A DNA stretch of 64,000 nt from Bradyrhizobium ontarionense (GTDB taxonomy: Bacteria > Pseudomonadota > Alphaproteobacteria > Rhizobiales > Xanthobacteraceae), in assembly GCF_021088345.1 (NCBI RefSeq), contig NZ_CP088156.1, positions 4,340,001 to 4,404,000 of the forward strand. Direction: 5' to 3'. The position numbers and the translations under genes are program-made. Under the pieces are notes generated by a model that was given only the letters and a program-made list of their open reading frames with translations, ran no database searches and was not told the DNA's origin. Positions within the stretch are counted from its first letter, which is position 1. Each line of letters opens with the position of its first letter. Below, piece after piece: positions 1 through 7,305 of this stretch.

Positions 1-70
1 CCTTCAATGACGACAGGATCAGGCGCGACGGCGCCGCGTCATGTCTTCGCATCGTGCCTTAGGATCCGCC

Positions 71-298
71 ATGAAAGCCGACATTCACCCGAATTATCAT
101 ACGATTACGGTCGTGATGACCGACGGCACCGAGTACCAGACCCGCTCGACCTGGGGCAAAGAGGGCGACAAGCTCAACCTCGACATCGATCCCAAGTCGC
201 ACCCGGCCTGGACCGGCGGCAGCCAGCAGCTGCTCGATCGCGGCGGCCGCGTGTCGCGCTTCCAGAAGAAATTCCAGGGCTTCCTCAAGAAGGATTGA
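71..298 (+). CDS. rpmE: 50S ribosomal protein L31
   Basis: Structural protein of the large ribosomal subunit (bL31), 75 residues, the usual size. It begins [10 protein letters not shown] and has the family signature near the end, SRFQKKF. The zinc-binding CxxC of some L31 proteins is absent, so this is the C-minus type found in alphaproteobacteria. The ATG at 71 is preferred over an upstream in-frame ATG at 41 because the family consensus starts there and AGGA lies 6 bases upstream. A strong intrinsic terminator follows at 357-383. The next gene, rcdA, converges on it. Confidence 0.97.
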   Translation: MKADIHPNYHTITVVMTDGTEYQTRSTWGKEGDKLNLDIDPKSHPAWTGGSQQLLDRGGRVSRFQKKFQGFLKKD

Positions 299-356
299 TG
301 CCCTTTGGACCTTCGGCGCGGGCCTTGGCGCCCGCCGCCGTGGTTGCTCACAGCAA

Positions 357-383
357 AACGCCCCCGGAAACGGGGGCGTTTTT
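357..383 (+). terminator. intrinsic terminator of rpmE
   Basis: A perfect 10-bp stem (AACGCCCCCG / CGGGGGCGTT) with a GAAA loop is followed directly by further T residues on the plus strand. It lies 58 bases after the rpmE stop. The A run on the other side could also let it stop minus-strand transcripts leaving rcdA. Confidence 0.9.
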
Positions 384-498
384 GTCTATCGGCTCGTCTG
401 TCTATCCGCTGGTGTCTATCCGCTGGGCGGCAGAGCCGGGCGTAGCGGCCCGGCCGGCGCAGCCCGGCCGACAGCCGAGCCGCCGGGACGCGAAGGCT

Positions 499-1011
499 TT
501 ACCGCTCGAAGGCGGCCTTCAGCCGGTTGAGGTGCGGAACCAGGGGATTGCCGATGGCGCTCTGGTCCGGCGGCGGGGAATGGATGGTGGAGTCAAGCCG
601 GCGGACCCGTGCCTGCAGGCTCATCGAGCGCGTGATCAGGTCCTGCAGCTGCTGCGGCAGCTGCTCCAGGAGGTCGTCCGCTCCCGGGTCGGCGGCGGTG
701 AGCTTGACCTTGGTCTTCTCGCGATTGGCCTGGCTCAGGGTCATCTCGCCTTCCTTCACGGCCCGGTGCAGCAGCAGCCAGGAGGCGAGCTGCATCAGGC
801 GCGTCGTCAGCCGCATGCTCTCCGTCGCGTAGGTCAGGCTGACGGCGCGATCGAGCGCCTTGGCCTCGTTGCGGCCGTCGCCGTCGAGATAGGCGGCGGT
901 CTCCTCGACCAGGTCCATGCCTTCCCGGAACAGCGCGCCGAACGCGGCGGAATTGGTGAGCCGCTCATTGAATTGAACAAGAGCCCCATCGCCCAGCAAA
1001 CGGTCCGACAT
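499..1011 (-). CDS. rcdA: DUF1465 family protein, RcdA-type CtrA degradation adaptor
   Basis: 170-residue soluble, mostly helical protein of the DUF1465 family. The characterised member, Caulobacter RcdA, is an adaptor that helps deliver the cell-cycle regulator CtrA to ClpXP. Recognised from the N-terminal block (FNERLTNSAAFGALFREGMDLVEET, split here only by eye) and the central helix with RLTTRLMQLASWLLLHRAV. The start has a GAGGCG ribosome site just upstream on the minus strand. Function in CtrA turnover is inferred from the family. A CtrA-box-like sequence is present elsewhere in this window at 20848. Confidence 0.85.
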   Translation of the reverse strand: MSDRLLGDGALVQFNERLTNSAAFGALFREGMDLVEETAAYLDGDGRNEAKALDRAVSLTYATESMRLTTRLMQLASWLLLHRAVKEGEMTLSQANREKTKVKLTAADPGADDLLEQLPQQLQDLITRSMSLQARVRRLDSTIHSPPPDQSAIGNPLVPHLNRLKAAFER

Positions 1012-1193
1012 GGTTAACGCCTCTTATACGCGACTGTTTACGCCAACCCGGCAACCTCGCCGGTATGATGAACAAATCATTGCGCGGGAGCTTTCGAGAG
1101 TCCAGCGGCAACGCCTTTTATGGTTTCCACGGCGTGGGGCGCGCGGGCGCCGGTCGTACCGCTCGCACTGCGGGAGCGGTCGTTGGACAACGC

Positions 1194-1220
1194 AAAAAAG
1201 AGCCGCCGTTTCCGGCGGCT
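1194..1220 (-). terminator. intrinsic terminator, minus strand
   Basis: An 8-bp perfect stem AGCCGCCG / CGGCGGCT with a 4-base loop is followed on the minus strand by C and six T residues. It lies about 195 bases downstream of the DUF1192 stop and 180 bases upstream of rcdA. Confidence 0.85.
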
Positions 1221-1307
1221 TTGAAGTTGATAACAGGGAGGCGTCAAACAGAGTGGACAGGAGCCACTCGGTGTCCAAACGAGGACGGGTCCGGTTGTAA
1301 ACGCGAA
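1194..1307 (-). ncRNA. possible small RNA with anti-Shine-Dalgarno motif and intrinsic terminator
   Basis: The 403-bp gap 1012-1414 has no convincing protein gene. On the minus strand it holds a strong intrinsic terminator (1194-1220). Upstream of it are overlapping self-complementary segments (TGGACA/TGTCCA and GAGTGG/CCACTC near 1252-1275) and a CCTCC stretch complementary to ribosome-binding sites. A weak promoter can be drawn (TTGAAA at 1337-1342 and TTGATT at 1313-1318, spacer 18). This would give a transcript of about 115 bases. The terminator may instead simply end the DUF1192 transcript. The promoter match is poor, so confidence is low. Confidence 0.3.
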
Positions 1308-1414
1308 AGCTTAATCAACCGTAAATGGCGAAAATTTTTCAAACTTCGTTAGCCATGTCGGCCACTGGCCGACCGTGTTTCTACGTGCCGCACTGGGTTA
1401 CGTGCAGCATTTGG

Positions 1415-1606
1415 TCAGGACTTGAAAATGCTGGCCGCGGCGTCGCGCGAGGCGCGCTTCTTCGCCACCGCCTGCTCGATCCGCTCGATCTCGGCGCGCA
1501 GCAGCGCCACCCGGCCGGTCAGCTCCTCGACCGACAGCATCGAGAGATCCTGCCCAATCTCATGCGAAACGGCCCTGCGCGGCCGGTCTTCGTCCATATT
1601 TGCCAT
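1415..1606 (-). CDS. DUF1192 family small protein
   Basis: 63-residue protein of the alphaproteobacterial DUF1192 family, function unknown. It ends in a coiled-coil-like helix with the typical core SVEELTGRVALLRAEIERIE, then an Ala/Lys-rich tail. A longer in-frame reading from 1759 has no family match in its extra part. The ATG at 1606 has a good GGGAGAGGG ribosome site upstream. It is divergent from the quinone oxidoreductase, an arrangement common in this group. Confidence 0.85.
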   Translation of the reverse strand: MANMDEDRPRRAVSHEIGQDLSMLSVEELTGRVALLRAEIERIEQAVAKKRASRDAAASIFKS

Positions 1607-1691
1607 CGCACCCTCTCCCGGTTGCCAGCCATGCCCCGGCTGGCTTAAGCACGCCCCAGCACCCGCTTCATCTCCCGCTGGAGGATTTCTC

Positions 1692-2690
1692 ATGGAACAG
1701 CTGCCCGCGCAAATGACGGTGGTCGCCATCAGCAAGCCCGGCGGACCCGAGGTGCTCAAGCCCGAGACCCGCCCGGTGCCGCAGCCCGGCCCCGGCGAGA
1801 TCCTGATCCGGGTGAAGGCCGCCGGCGTTAACCGTCCCGACGTCGCCCAGCGCTCCGGCAGCTACCCGCCGCCGCCCGGCGCCAGCGACCTGCCAGGGCT
1901 CGAGGTCGCCGGCGAGGTCGTGGCACTCGGCGAGGGCGCCGTCAGGCACAAGCTCGGCGACACCGTGATGTCGCTGGTGGCCGGCGGCGGCTACGCGCAA
2001 TATTGCATCGCGCAGGATGCCCAGGCCATGGCCGTGCCGCCTGCCCTCTCCATTCTCGAAGCCGGCGCCCTGCCGGAAACCCTGATGACGGTCTGGCACA
2101 ACGTGTTCGAGCGCGGCGGCCTCAAGGAAGGCGAGACCCTGCTGGTCCATGGCGGCTCCTCCGGCATCGGCACCATGGCGATCCAGCTCGCCAAGGCGTT
2201 CGGCGCCAAGGTGCTGGTTACCGTCGGCTCGCAGGACAAGGCGGACGCCTGCCTGAAGCTCGGCGCCGACCGCGCCATCAATTACAAGACCGAGGATTTC
2301 GTCGCCGTGGTCAAGGAGGCGACCGGCGGCAAGGGCGCCAACGTCATTCTCGACATGGTCGGCGGCGACTATATCGAGCGTAATTATGACGCGGCGGCTA
2401 CCGACGGCCGCATCGTCCAGATCGCATTCCTTAGCAGTCCCAAGGCGACCGTCAATTTCGTCAAGCTGATGATCAAGCGCCTCACTCATACCGGCTCGAC
2501 CCTGCGTCCCCGCAGCAACGCCGACAAGGCGGCGATGGTGGCGGCGATCGAGGCCAAGGTGATGCCGTTCCTGCGTGAGGGTCGCATCAAGCCGCTGATG
2601 GATTCGACCTTTCCACTCAGCGGTGCGGCGCACGCCCATGCACGCATGGAGACCAGCCAACATATTGGCAAAATTGTGTTGGAAATCTAG
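1692..2690 (+). CDS. NAD(P)H:quinone oxidoreductase, zinc-independent MDR family
   Basis: 332-residue medium-chain dehydrogenase/reductase of the quinone oxidoreductase (Qor/PIG3) branch, predicted to reduce quinones with NAD(P)H in the cytoplasm. Visible motifs are an N-terminal GroES-like domain with VKAAGVNRPDVAQRSG, a Rossmann nucleotide site HGGSSGIGTMAIQLAK near residue 150, and a C-terminal HIGKIVLE typical of the family. Catalytic-zinc ligands are absent, as expected. The ATG at 1692 is chosen because GGAGG lies 7 bases upstream. The reading frame continues upstream but without family similarity. Confidence 0.93.
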   Translation: MEQLPAQMTVVAISKPGGPEVLKPETRPVPQPGPGEILIRVKAAGVNRPDVAQRSGSYPPPPGASDLPGLEVAGEVVALGEGAVRHKLGDTVMSLVAGGGYAQYCIAQDAQAMAVPPALSILEAGALPETLMTVWHNVFERGGLKEGETLLVHGGSSGIGTMAIQLAKAFGAKVLVTVGSQDKADACLKLGADRAINYKTEDFVAVVKEATGGKGANVILDMVGGDYIERNYDAAATDGRIVQIAFLSSPKATVNFVKLMIKRLTHTGSTLRPRSNADKAAMVAAIEAKVMPFLREGRIKPLMDSTFPLSGAAHAHARMETSQHIGKIVLEI

Positions 2691-2859
2691 ACAACCCCTA
2701 AACAGAGAGTGTTTGGAAACTCTTTGATTTTCCTCGCTTTCGTGCCAATGATCGCGCACATCTGAACCGTGCCTGTAACGGCTCCAATTCACTCTGCGAA
2801 CACGGCTTTCAGTTTGATCTGTTTCGCTTTGATTTGGCGTCGAACGCGGAGATTTGACA

Positions 2860-5736
2860 TTGCGTCTGATCAGGTGCCTGGCGTCCTTGGCGCTGGGCCT
2901 CGTGATGTGTGGTGCCGCTGCCCCCGCTCAGGCCGTTGACGCCGTCAGCGTCCGCAGCGACGCGCCTGCCATCGACCTGACCGGCATCCTCGACCATCAG
3001 CGCAGCGAGAACGACCGCATCCAGGTCTCCACCGCGCCCGGCACCGACGGCATCGTCCGCCGCATCGAGGTCCGTGCCCGCGAAGGCGGCCAGAACTGGA
3101 TCGTGTTCGCGCTGGCCAACAACACCGACGACCAGCTCGACCGCCTGATCGTCGCGCCGCATTACCGCGTGGTCGGCTCCGGCGTCTTGTGGCCGGATCT
3201 CGGCCTGTCGCGAATCGCCACGATCACGCCCTCGATCGGCGATCTGCCCGAGCGCCAGGAGAGCCCGACCGCCGACGTGTTCCGCGTCACCCTCGATCCC
3301 GGCGCGGTCGTCACCTTCGTGGCGGAGCTGCGCACCGACAAGCTGCCGCAGCTCTATCTGTGGGAGCCGGAATCCTACAAGGACAAGGTCAACTCGTTCA
3401 CGCTGTACCAGGGCATCGTGATCGGCATTTCCGGGCTCCTCGCCCTCGTGCTCACCATCCTGTTCGTGGTCAAGGGCAGCATCATGTTCCCGGCCGCCGC
3501 GGCGCTGGCCTGGGCGGTGCTGGTCTATATCGGCGTCGATTTCGGCTTCTGGGGCAAGGTCCTGGACATGTCGAACAATGCCGAGCGGGTGTGGCGCGCC
3601 TCCGGCGAGGCGATCCTCGCGGCCACGCTGCTGGTGTTCCTGTTTGCCTATCTCAATCTGTCGCGCTGGCACGTCCGCTATTCGCACATCACGCTGGGCT
3701 GGCTGTTCTTCTTGGGATCACTGGTCGCGGTCGCGCTGTTCGATCCCGCGGTCGCCTCCGGCATCGCCCGCATATCGCTGCTCCTGATCGCGGTCGTCGG
3801 CTTCGCGCTGATCGTCTATCTCTCCAGCCACGGCTTCGATCGTGCGGTGCTGTTGATCCCGACCTGGTTCCTGCTCACGGTGTGGGTCGGCGCCGCCGGC
3901 ATGACGGTGGCGGGCCAGGTCACCAACGACATCGTCGGGCCGGCTCTGCTCGGCGGCCTGGTGCTGATCGTGATGCTGATCGGCTTCACGGTGATGCAGC
4001 ACGCCTTCGCCGGCGGCGGCGCCACCACCGGCATCGTCTCCGACGTCGAGCGTCGGGCGCTGGCGCTGACCGGCTCCGGCGATCTGATCTGGGACTGGGA
4101 CGTCTCCGCCGACAAGGTGTTCACCAGCCCGGAGACCGAGACCCTGCTGGGCCTCAAGCGCGGTACGCTCGAAGGTCCCGCTGCGAAATGGCTCGAAGTG
4201 CTGCATCCGCTCGACCAGGACCGCTTCCGCGCCGCGCTCGACAGCGTGCTCGATCAGCGCCGCGGCCGCCTGGTGCAGGACTTCCGGCTGCGCACGCCCG
4301 ACGGCCATTTCATGTGGTTCGCGCTGAAGGCGCGGCCCGTGGTCGGCTCCGACGGCGAGGTCTCGCGCGTCGTCGGCACGCTCACCGACGTGACCGAATT
4401 CAAGAACGCCGAGGAGCGCCTGCTCCACGATTCCGTGCACGACAACCTGACCGGCCTGCCCAACCGCAAGCTGTTCATCGATCGCCTCGCCGCCGTCGCC
4501 AATTTCGCCAAGTCGATGCCGACCATGCGGCCGACCTTGATGGTGATCGATCTCGACCGCTTCAAGCAGGTCAACGATTCCGTCGGCATCGCGGTCGGCG
4601 ATTCCATCCTTCTCACGTTGGCGCGCCGGCTGTCGCGCATCCTGAAACCCCAGGACACCTTGGCGCGGCTGGCCGGCGATCAGTTCGGCCTGATCCTGCT
4701 GTCCGAGCAGGACCCGGCGCGCATCACCGCCTTCGCCGAGACCATCCGCAAGACCGTCCGCGCGCCGATCGCCTTCAACGAGCGCGAGATCTTCCTGACC
4801 GCCTCGATCGGGCTCGCGCTGTCCGATCCGCAGGTCCAGCTGTCGGAGGACATCATCAAGGACGCCGAGCTTGCGATGTATCACTCCAAGCGCATCGGCG
4901 GCGACCGTATCGACGTCTACAAGCCGGCGATGCGCGCGCGCAAGAACGACCGCCTCACCTTGGAGAGCGAGCTGCGCCGCTCGATCGAGCGCCAGGAGAT
5001 CACGATCCTGTACCAGCCGATCGTGCGGCTGGAGGATCGCTCGATCGCGGGCTTCGAGGCCTTGGCGCGCTGGGATCATCCAAAACTCGGACGGATGTCG
5101 CCGATCGAGTTCATCACCATCGCCGAGGAGATCGGCCTGATCGTCGATCTCGGCACCTTCGTGCTCGACCAGACCGCGCGGCAGCTCGCGGTATGGCAGC
5201 GCGCGATGCGCTCGCGCGAGCCGATCTTCGCCAGCGTCAACGTCTCCTCGCGCCAGCTCTTGCGCCACGATCTCATCCACGACATCCGCTCGGTGCTGGC
5301 GCGCTCCTCGGTCGCGCGCGGCTCGCTCAAGATCGAGCTCACGGAATCGCTGGTGATGGAAAACCCCGAGCATGCCGCGCAGATGCTGACCCGCATCCGC
5401 GAGCTCGGCGTCGGCCTGTCGATCGACGATTTCGGCACCGGCCACTCCTCGCTCGCTTATCTGCAGCGCTTCCCGTTCGACACGCTCAAGATCGACCAGT
5501 CGTTCGTGCGCACCACCGCGCGCGGCACCCGCCCGGTGATCCTCAAATCGATCATCGCGCTGGCGCACGATCTCGGCATGGACGTGGTGGCGGAAGGCGC
5601 GGAGTCGGACTCCGATGCCGTCGAGCTTTATCAGCTCGGCTGCGAATACGCGCAAGGTTATGCTTTCGGCGAGCCGATGGACGCCGACGCCGCGATGCGG
5701 CTGCTGACGGAAGAGCGGCTGGAAGCCGCGAGCTGA
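2860..5736 (+). CDS. 7TM sensor with PAS, degenerate GGDEF and intact EAL domain (c-di-GMP phosphodiesterase)
   Basis: Membrane-bound c-di-GMP enzyme of about 958 residues. In order: signal peptide (1-26), periplasmic 7TMR-DISM-type domain (to about 180), seven membrane segments (about 183-380), PAS (about 395-520), GGDEF-type (525-690) and EAL (700-950). The cyclase active-site motif reads AGDQF instead of GGDEF, so cyclase activity is unlikely. The EAL domain keeps EALARW, the DDFGTG loop, KIDQSF and AEGAE, so it should hydrolyse c-di-GMP. The start is a TTG at 2860 because GGAG at 2848-2851 is 8 bases upstream; an earlier TTG at 2854 is too close to that site. It stands alone, downstream of the oxidoreductase. 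Confidence 0.92.
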   Translation: MRLIRCLASLALGLVMCGAAAPAQAVDAVSVRSDAPAIDLTGILDHQRSENDRIQVSTAPGTDGIVRRIEVRAREGGQNWIVFALANNTDDQLDRLIVAPHYRVVGSGVLWPDLGLSRIATITPSIGDLPERQESPTADVFRVTLDPGAVVTFVAELRTDKLPQLYLWEPESYKDKVNSFTLYQGIVIGISGLLALVLTILFVVKGSIMFPAAAALAWAVLVYIGVDFGFWGKVLDMSNNAERVWRASGEAILAATLLVFLFAYLNLSRWHVRYSHITLGWLFFLGSLVAVALFDPAVASGIARISLLLIAVVGFALIVYLSSHGFDRAVLLIPTWFLLTVWVGAAGMTVAGQVTNDIVGPALLGGLVLIVMLIGFTVMQHAFAGGGATTGIVSDVERRALALTGSGDLIWDWDVSADKVFTSPETETLLGLKRGTLEGPAAKWLEVLHPLDQDRFRAALDSVLDQRRGRLVQDFRLRTPDGHFMWFALKARPVVGSDGEVSRVVGTLTDVTEFKNAEERLLHDSVHDNLTGLPNRKLFIDRLAAVANFAKSMPTMRPTLMVIDLDRFKQVNDSVGIAVGDSILLTLARRLSRILKPQDTLARLAGDQFGLILLSEQDPARITAFAETIRKTVRAPIAFNEREIFLTASIGLALSDPQVQLSEDIIKDAELAMYHSKRIGGDRIDVYKPAMRARKNDRLTLESELRRSIERQEITILYQPIVRLEDRSIAGFEALARWDHPKLGRMSPIEFITIAEEIGLIVDLGTFVLDQTARQLAVWQRAMRSREPIFASVNVSSRQLLRHDLIHDIRSVLARSSVARGSLKIELTESLVMENPEHAAQMLTRIRELGVGLSIDDFGTGHSSLAYLQRFPFDTLKIDQSFVRTTARGTRPVILKSIIALAHDLGMDVVAEGAESDSDAVELYQLGCEYAQGYAFGEPMDADAAMRLLTEERLEAAS

Positions 5737-5898
5737 GACGGCCGCTCCCGTGATCCGATCTGCAGGAAACGAGCGCGCCCAGCCGCGCCAAGCGGGTGCG
5801 GCGAACGATACTCAGCTCAAAGATGCATCTTTTATTTTAGATAGCTTGAGGTAGAATATTACGCCATTGCGGTTCGACCTGATATGGGAGTGATGCTG

Positions 5899-6441
5899 AT
5901 GGGCGCCTGGACGAACGCGGCATTGGGCATCGCCTTCCCGATCATAGTCGTGACATCGTCCGTTGGTGACATCGTCTTCGCTGCTGAGCCGCAGACCTCG
6001 GCGAGCACGGCCGACGAACAGCAGTTGTTCTTTTATTTCCCTAGGTCGACACGATTCGACCGCCGCGAGGTTCTCAACTGCGGCGATGGCAGGACGCTGT
6101 TCGACCGAGACGGGATGTGGGGAATCCGCGACGCCGACGGCCACGACATCATCGCGCCGCGCTATCGCGCACTCGACTGCTTCAGAGGCGGCACTGTCTG
6201 GGCTGCCATGGACGAACGGCGTCAATGGTGCAAGTTGGCCGCTGACGGAACGCTACAAGATCCCTCTTCATGCAGCAGCTACTACTCGCCTGTGAATTGG
6301 ACGCACATGCGTCAGCAGGAGCTGGACAAGGACCTCTACGAAAGCAGCGTGCTATGGGCTCGCGCCCGGCTCGAATTTGGCGCTGGTAAACGTGATCGCC
6401 CACCGCTTTTCGTGGGCGATACTTTCGGCACCACCTTCTAA
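5899..6441 (+). CDS. secreted WG-repeat-like protein, function unknown
   Basis: About 180 residues with an N-terminal hydrophobic signal sequence (MGAWTNAALGIAFPIIVV) and one WG-repeat-like unit in the middle, MWGIRDADGHDIIAPRY, followed by a related segment. WG repeats are beta-hairpin units in exported proteins of unknown function. Several ATGs are clustered. The one at 5899 has GGGAG 8 bases upstream, better than 5884 or 5893. Four Cys could form disulfides after export. The gene converges with the MarR regulator. Confidence 0.6.
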   Translation: MGAWTNAALGIAFPIIVVTSSVGDIVFAAEPQTSASTADEQQLFFYFPRSTRFDRREVLNCGDGRTLFDRDGMWGIRDADGHDIIAPRYRALDCFRGGTVWAAMDERRQWCKLAADGTLQDPSSCSSYYSPVNWTHMRQQELDKDLYESSVLWARARLEFGAGKRDRPPLFVGDTFGTTF

Positions 6442-6520
6442 GGACCCGTCGACAAGAGCGCCGCTTCATGGATTGTCCGACGGACAGCGCATGCCACACC
6501 TGCCGGCCACTCGTTGCAGC

Positions 6521-6997
6521 CTAATCCGTCTCGAACTGCGACAGCGCCGCGAGCGCCCGGCGATAGTTGTCGGCGCCAAGCCGACGCGCCACGCGCTTCT
6601 CGTGGGCGGAGATCTGCGCGTTGGCCTTCTTCAGGATCAGGCGACCACGGGGTGTGAGGCCGAGCGCATGCGCCCTGCGGTCCTGCTCGGAGCGTTCGCG
6701 CACGATCAGTCCGGCCTGCTGCAGATCGTCGAGCAGGCCGACCATGCGCGCGCGCTCGATGCCGAGCGCGCCGGCGACGGCGATCTGCGTCGTGCCCGGA
6801 TTGGCCGCGATCGTCTCCAGGAGCGAATAGCTGATGACGTCGAGGTCGACGGCAGCGAGCGCCGCATTGACGTCGCGGAAGATCCAATGCTGGAGGCGGC
6901 GGACGAAGTAGCCGAGATGGTTCTCGAGCTCGCCGAGGCCGATCCCGGCATCCTGCCTCGCGTCTCGTTGCGCCCTGGCGCCTGCGCTCTTGGCCAT
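6521..6997 (-). CDS. MarR family transcriptional regulator
   Basis: 158-residue winged-helix DNA-binding dimer of the MarR family. Visible elements are the N-terminal dimer helix (GYFVRRLQHWIFRDVNAAL), a helix-turn-helix region TTQIAVAGALGIERARMVGL and the wing with RERSEQDRRAHALGLTPRG. The ATG at 6997 begins the family-like part; the longer reading to 7093 is not supported. It is divergent from a feruloyl-CoA synthase, and a 21-bp palindrome lies between them. It probably represses that gene and itself until a hydroxycinnamoyl-CoA or related ligand binds, as known for CouR-type regulators. The ligand is inferred. Confidence 0.9.
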   Translation of the reverse strand: MAKSAGARAQRDARQDAGIGLGELENHLGYFVRRLQHWIFRDVNAALAAVDLDVISYSLLETIAANPGTTQIAVAGALGIERARMVGLLDDLQQAGLIVRERSEQDRRAHALGLTPRGRLILKKANAQISAHEKRVARRLGADNYRRALAALSQFETD

Positions 6998-7076
6998 GCT
7001 GTCTCGCCGCTGTGAACGCCCATGCCTAGACCGGCAGCATCGCGAGAACAAGCCGCCGCAATTGGTTACATCTGCA

Positions 7077-7097
7077 ATAATTGCAAAGTGCAACTAT
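7077..7097. promoter_or_regulatory. palindromic operator candidate for the MarR regulator
   Basis: Inverted repeat ATAATTGCA - AAG - TGCAACTAT, nine-base arms with one mismatch and a 3-base spacer. It lies in the divergent intergenic region 80 bases from the MarR start and 47 bases upstream of the first candidate start on the plus strand. Size and position fit a MarR dimer site. Confidence 0.65.
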
Positions 7098-7143
7098 TCT
7101 GTTAGTGTCGCCGACAACGAATACCAGAGAAGATGGAGGAGCC

Positions 7144-7305
7144 ATGTCGTCCTCGACGGCTGCGGTTGACCGCATTGCGACGGCAATGCGGCGGTGCAAT
7201 GGAGCGTTTCGCGTGTCTTTCCGCGTCGTGTCCGGCGACATCTCATCCGCGCGCCTTGCGGTGTCCTATACGGCCTCCAGCGGCACGGAGGCGCGCCATG
7301 GTTAG
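7144..7305 (+). CDS. possible 53-residue leader ORF overlapping the feruloyl-CoA synthase start
   Basis: A small ORF (starting MSSSTAAVDRIATAMRRC) with an excellent GGAGGAG ribosome site immediately upstream of its ATG at 7144. It ends in a TAG at 7303-7305, so it overlaps the synthase start (7298) by eight bases in another frame. I recognise no family. It could provide translational coupling, or be the remnant of an older gene. Confidence 0.4.
   Translation: MSSSTAAVDRIATAMRRCNGAFRVSFRVVSGDISSARLAVSYTASSGTEARHG

Noticed and set aside
1311..1325. TTAA-N7-TAAA sequence near the candidate small RNA
   Set aside because: Looks like half a CtrA box but the second half does not match, so it is not called.
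3718..5655. 645-codon open frame on the minus strand
   Set aside because: Antisense shadow of the GGDEF-EAL gene, rich in Arg, His, Asp and Gly, without domains.
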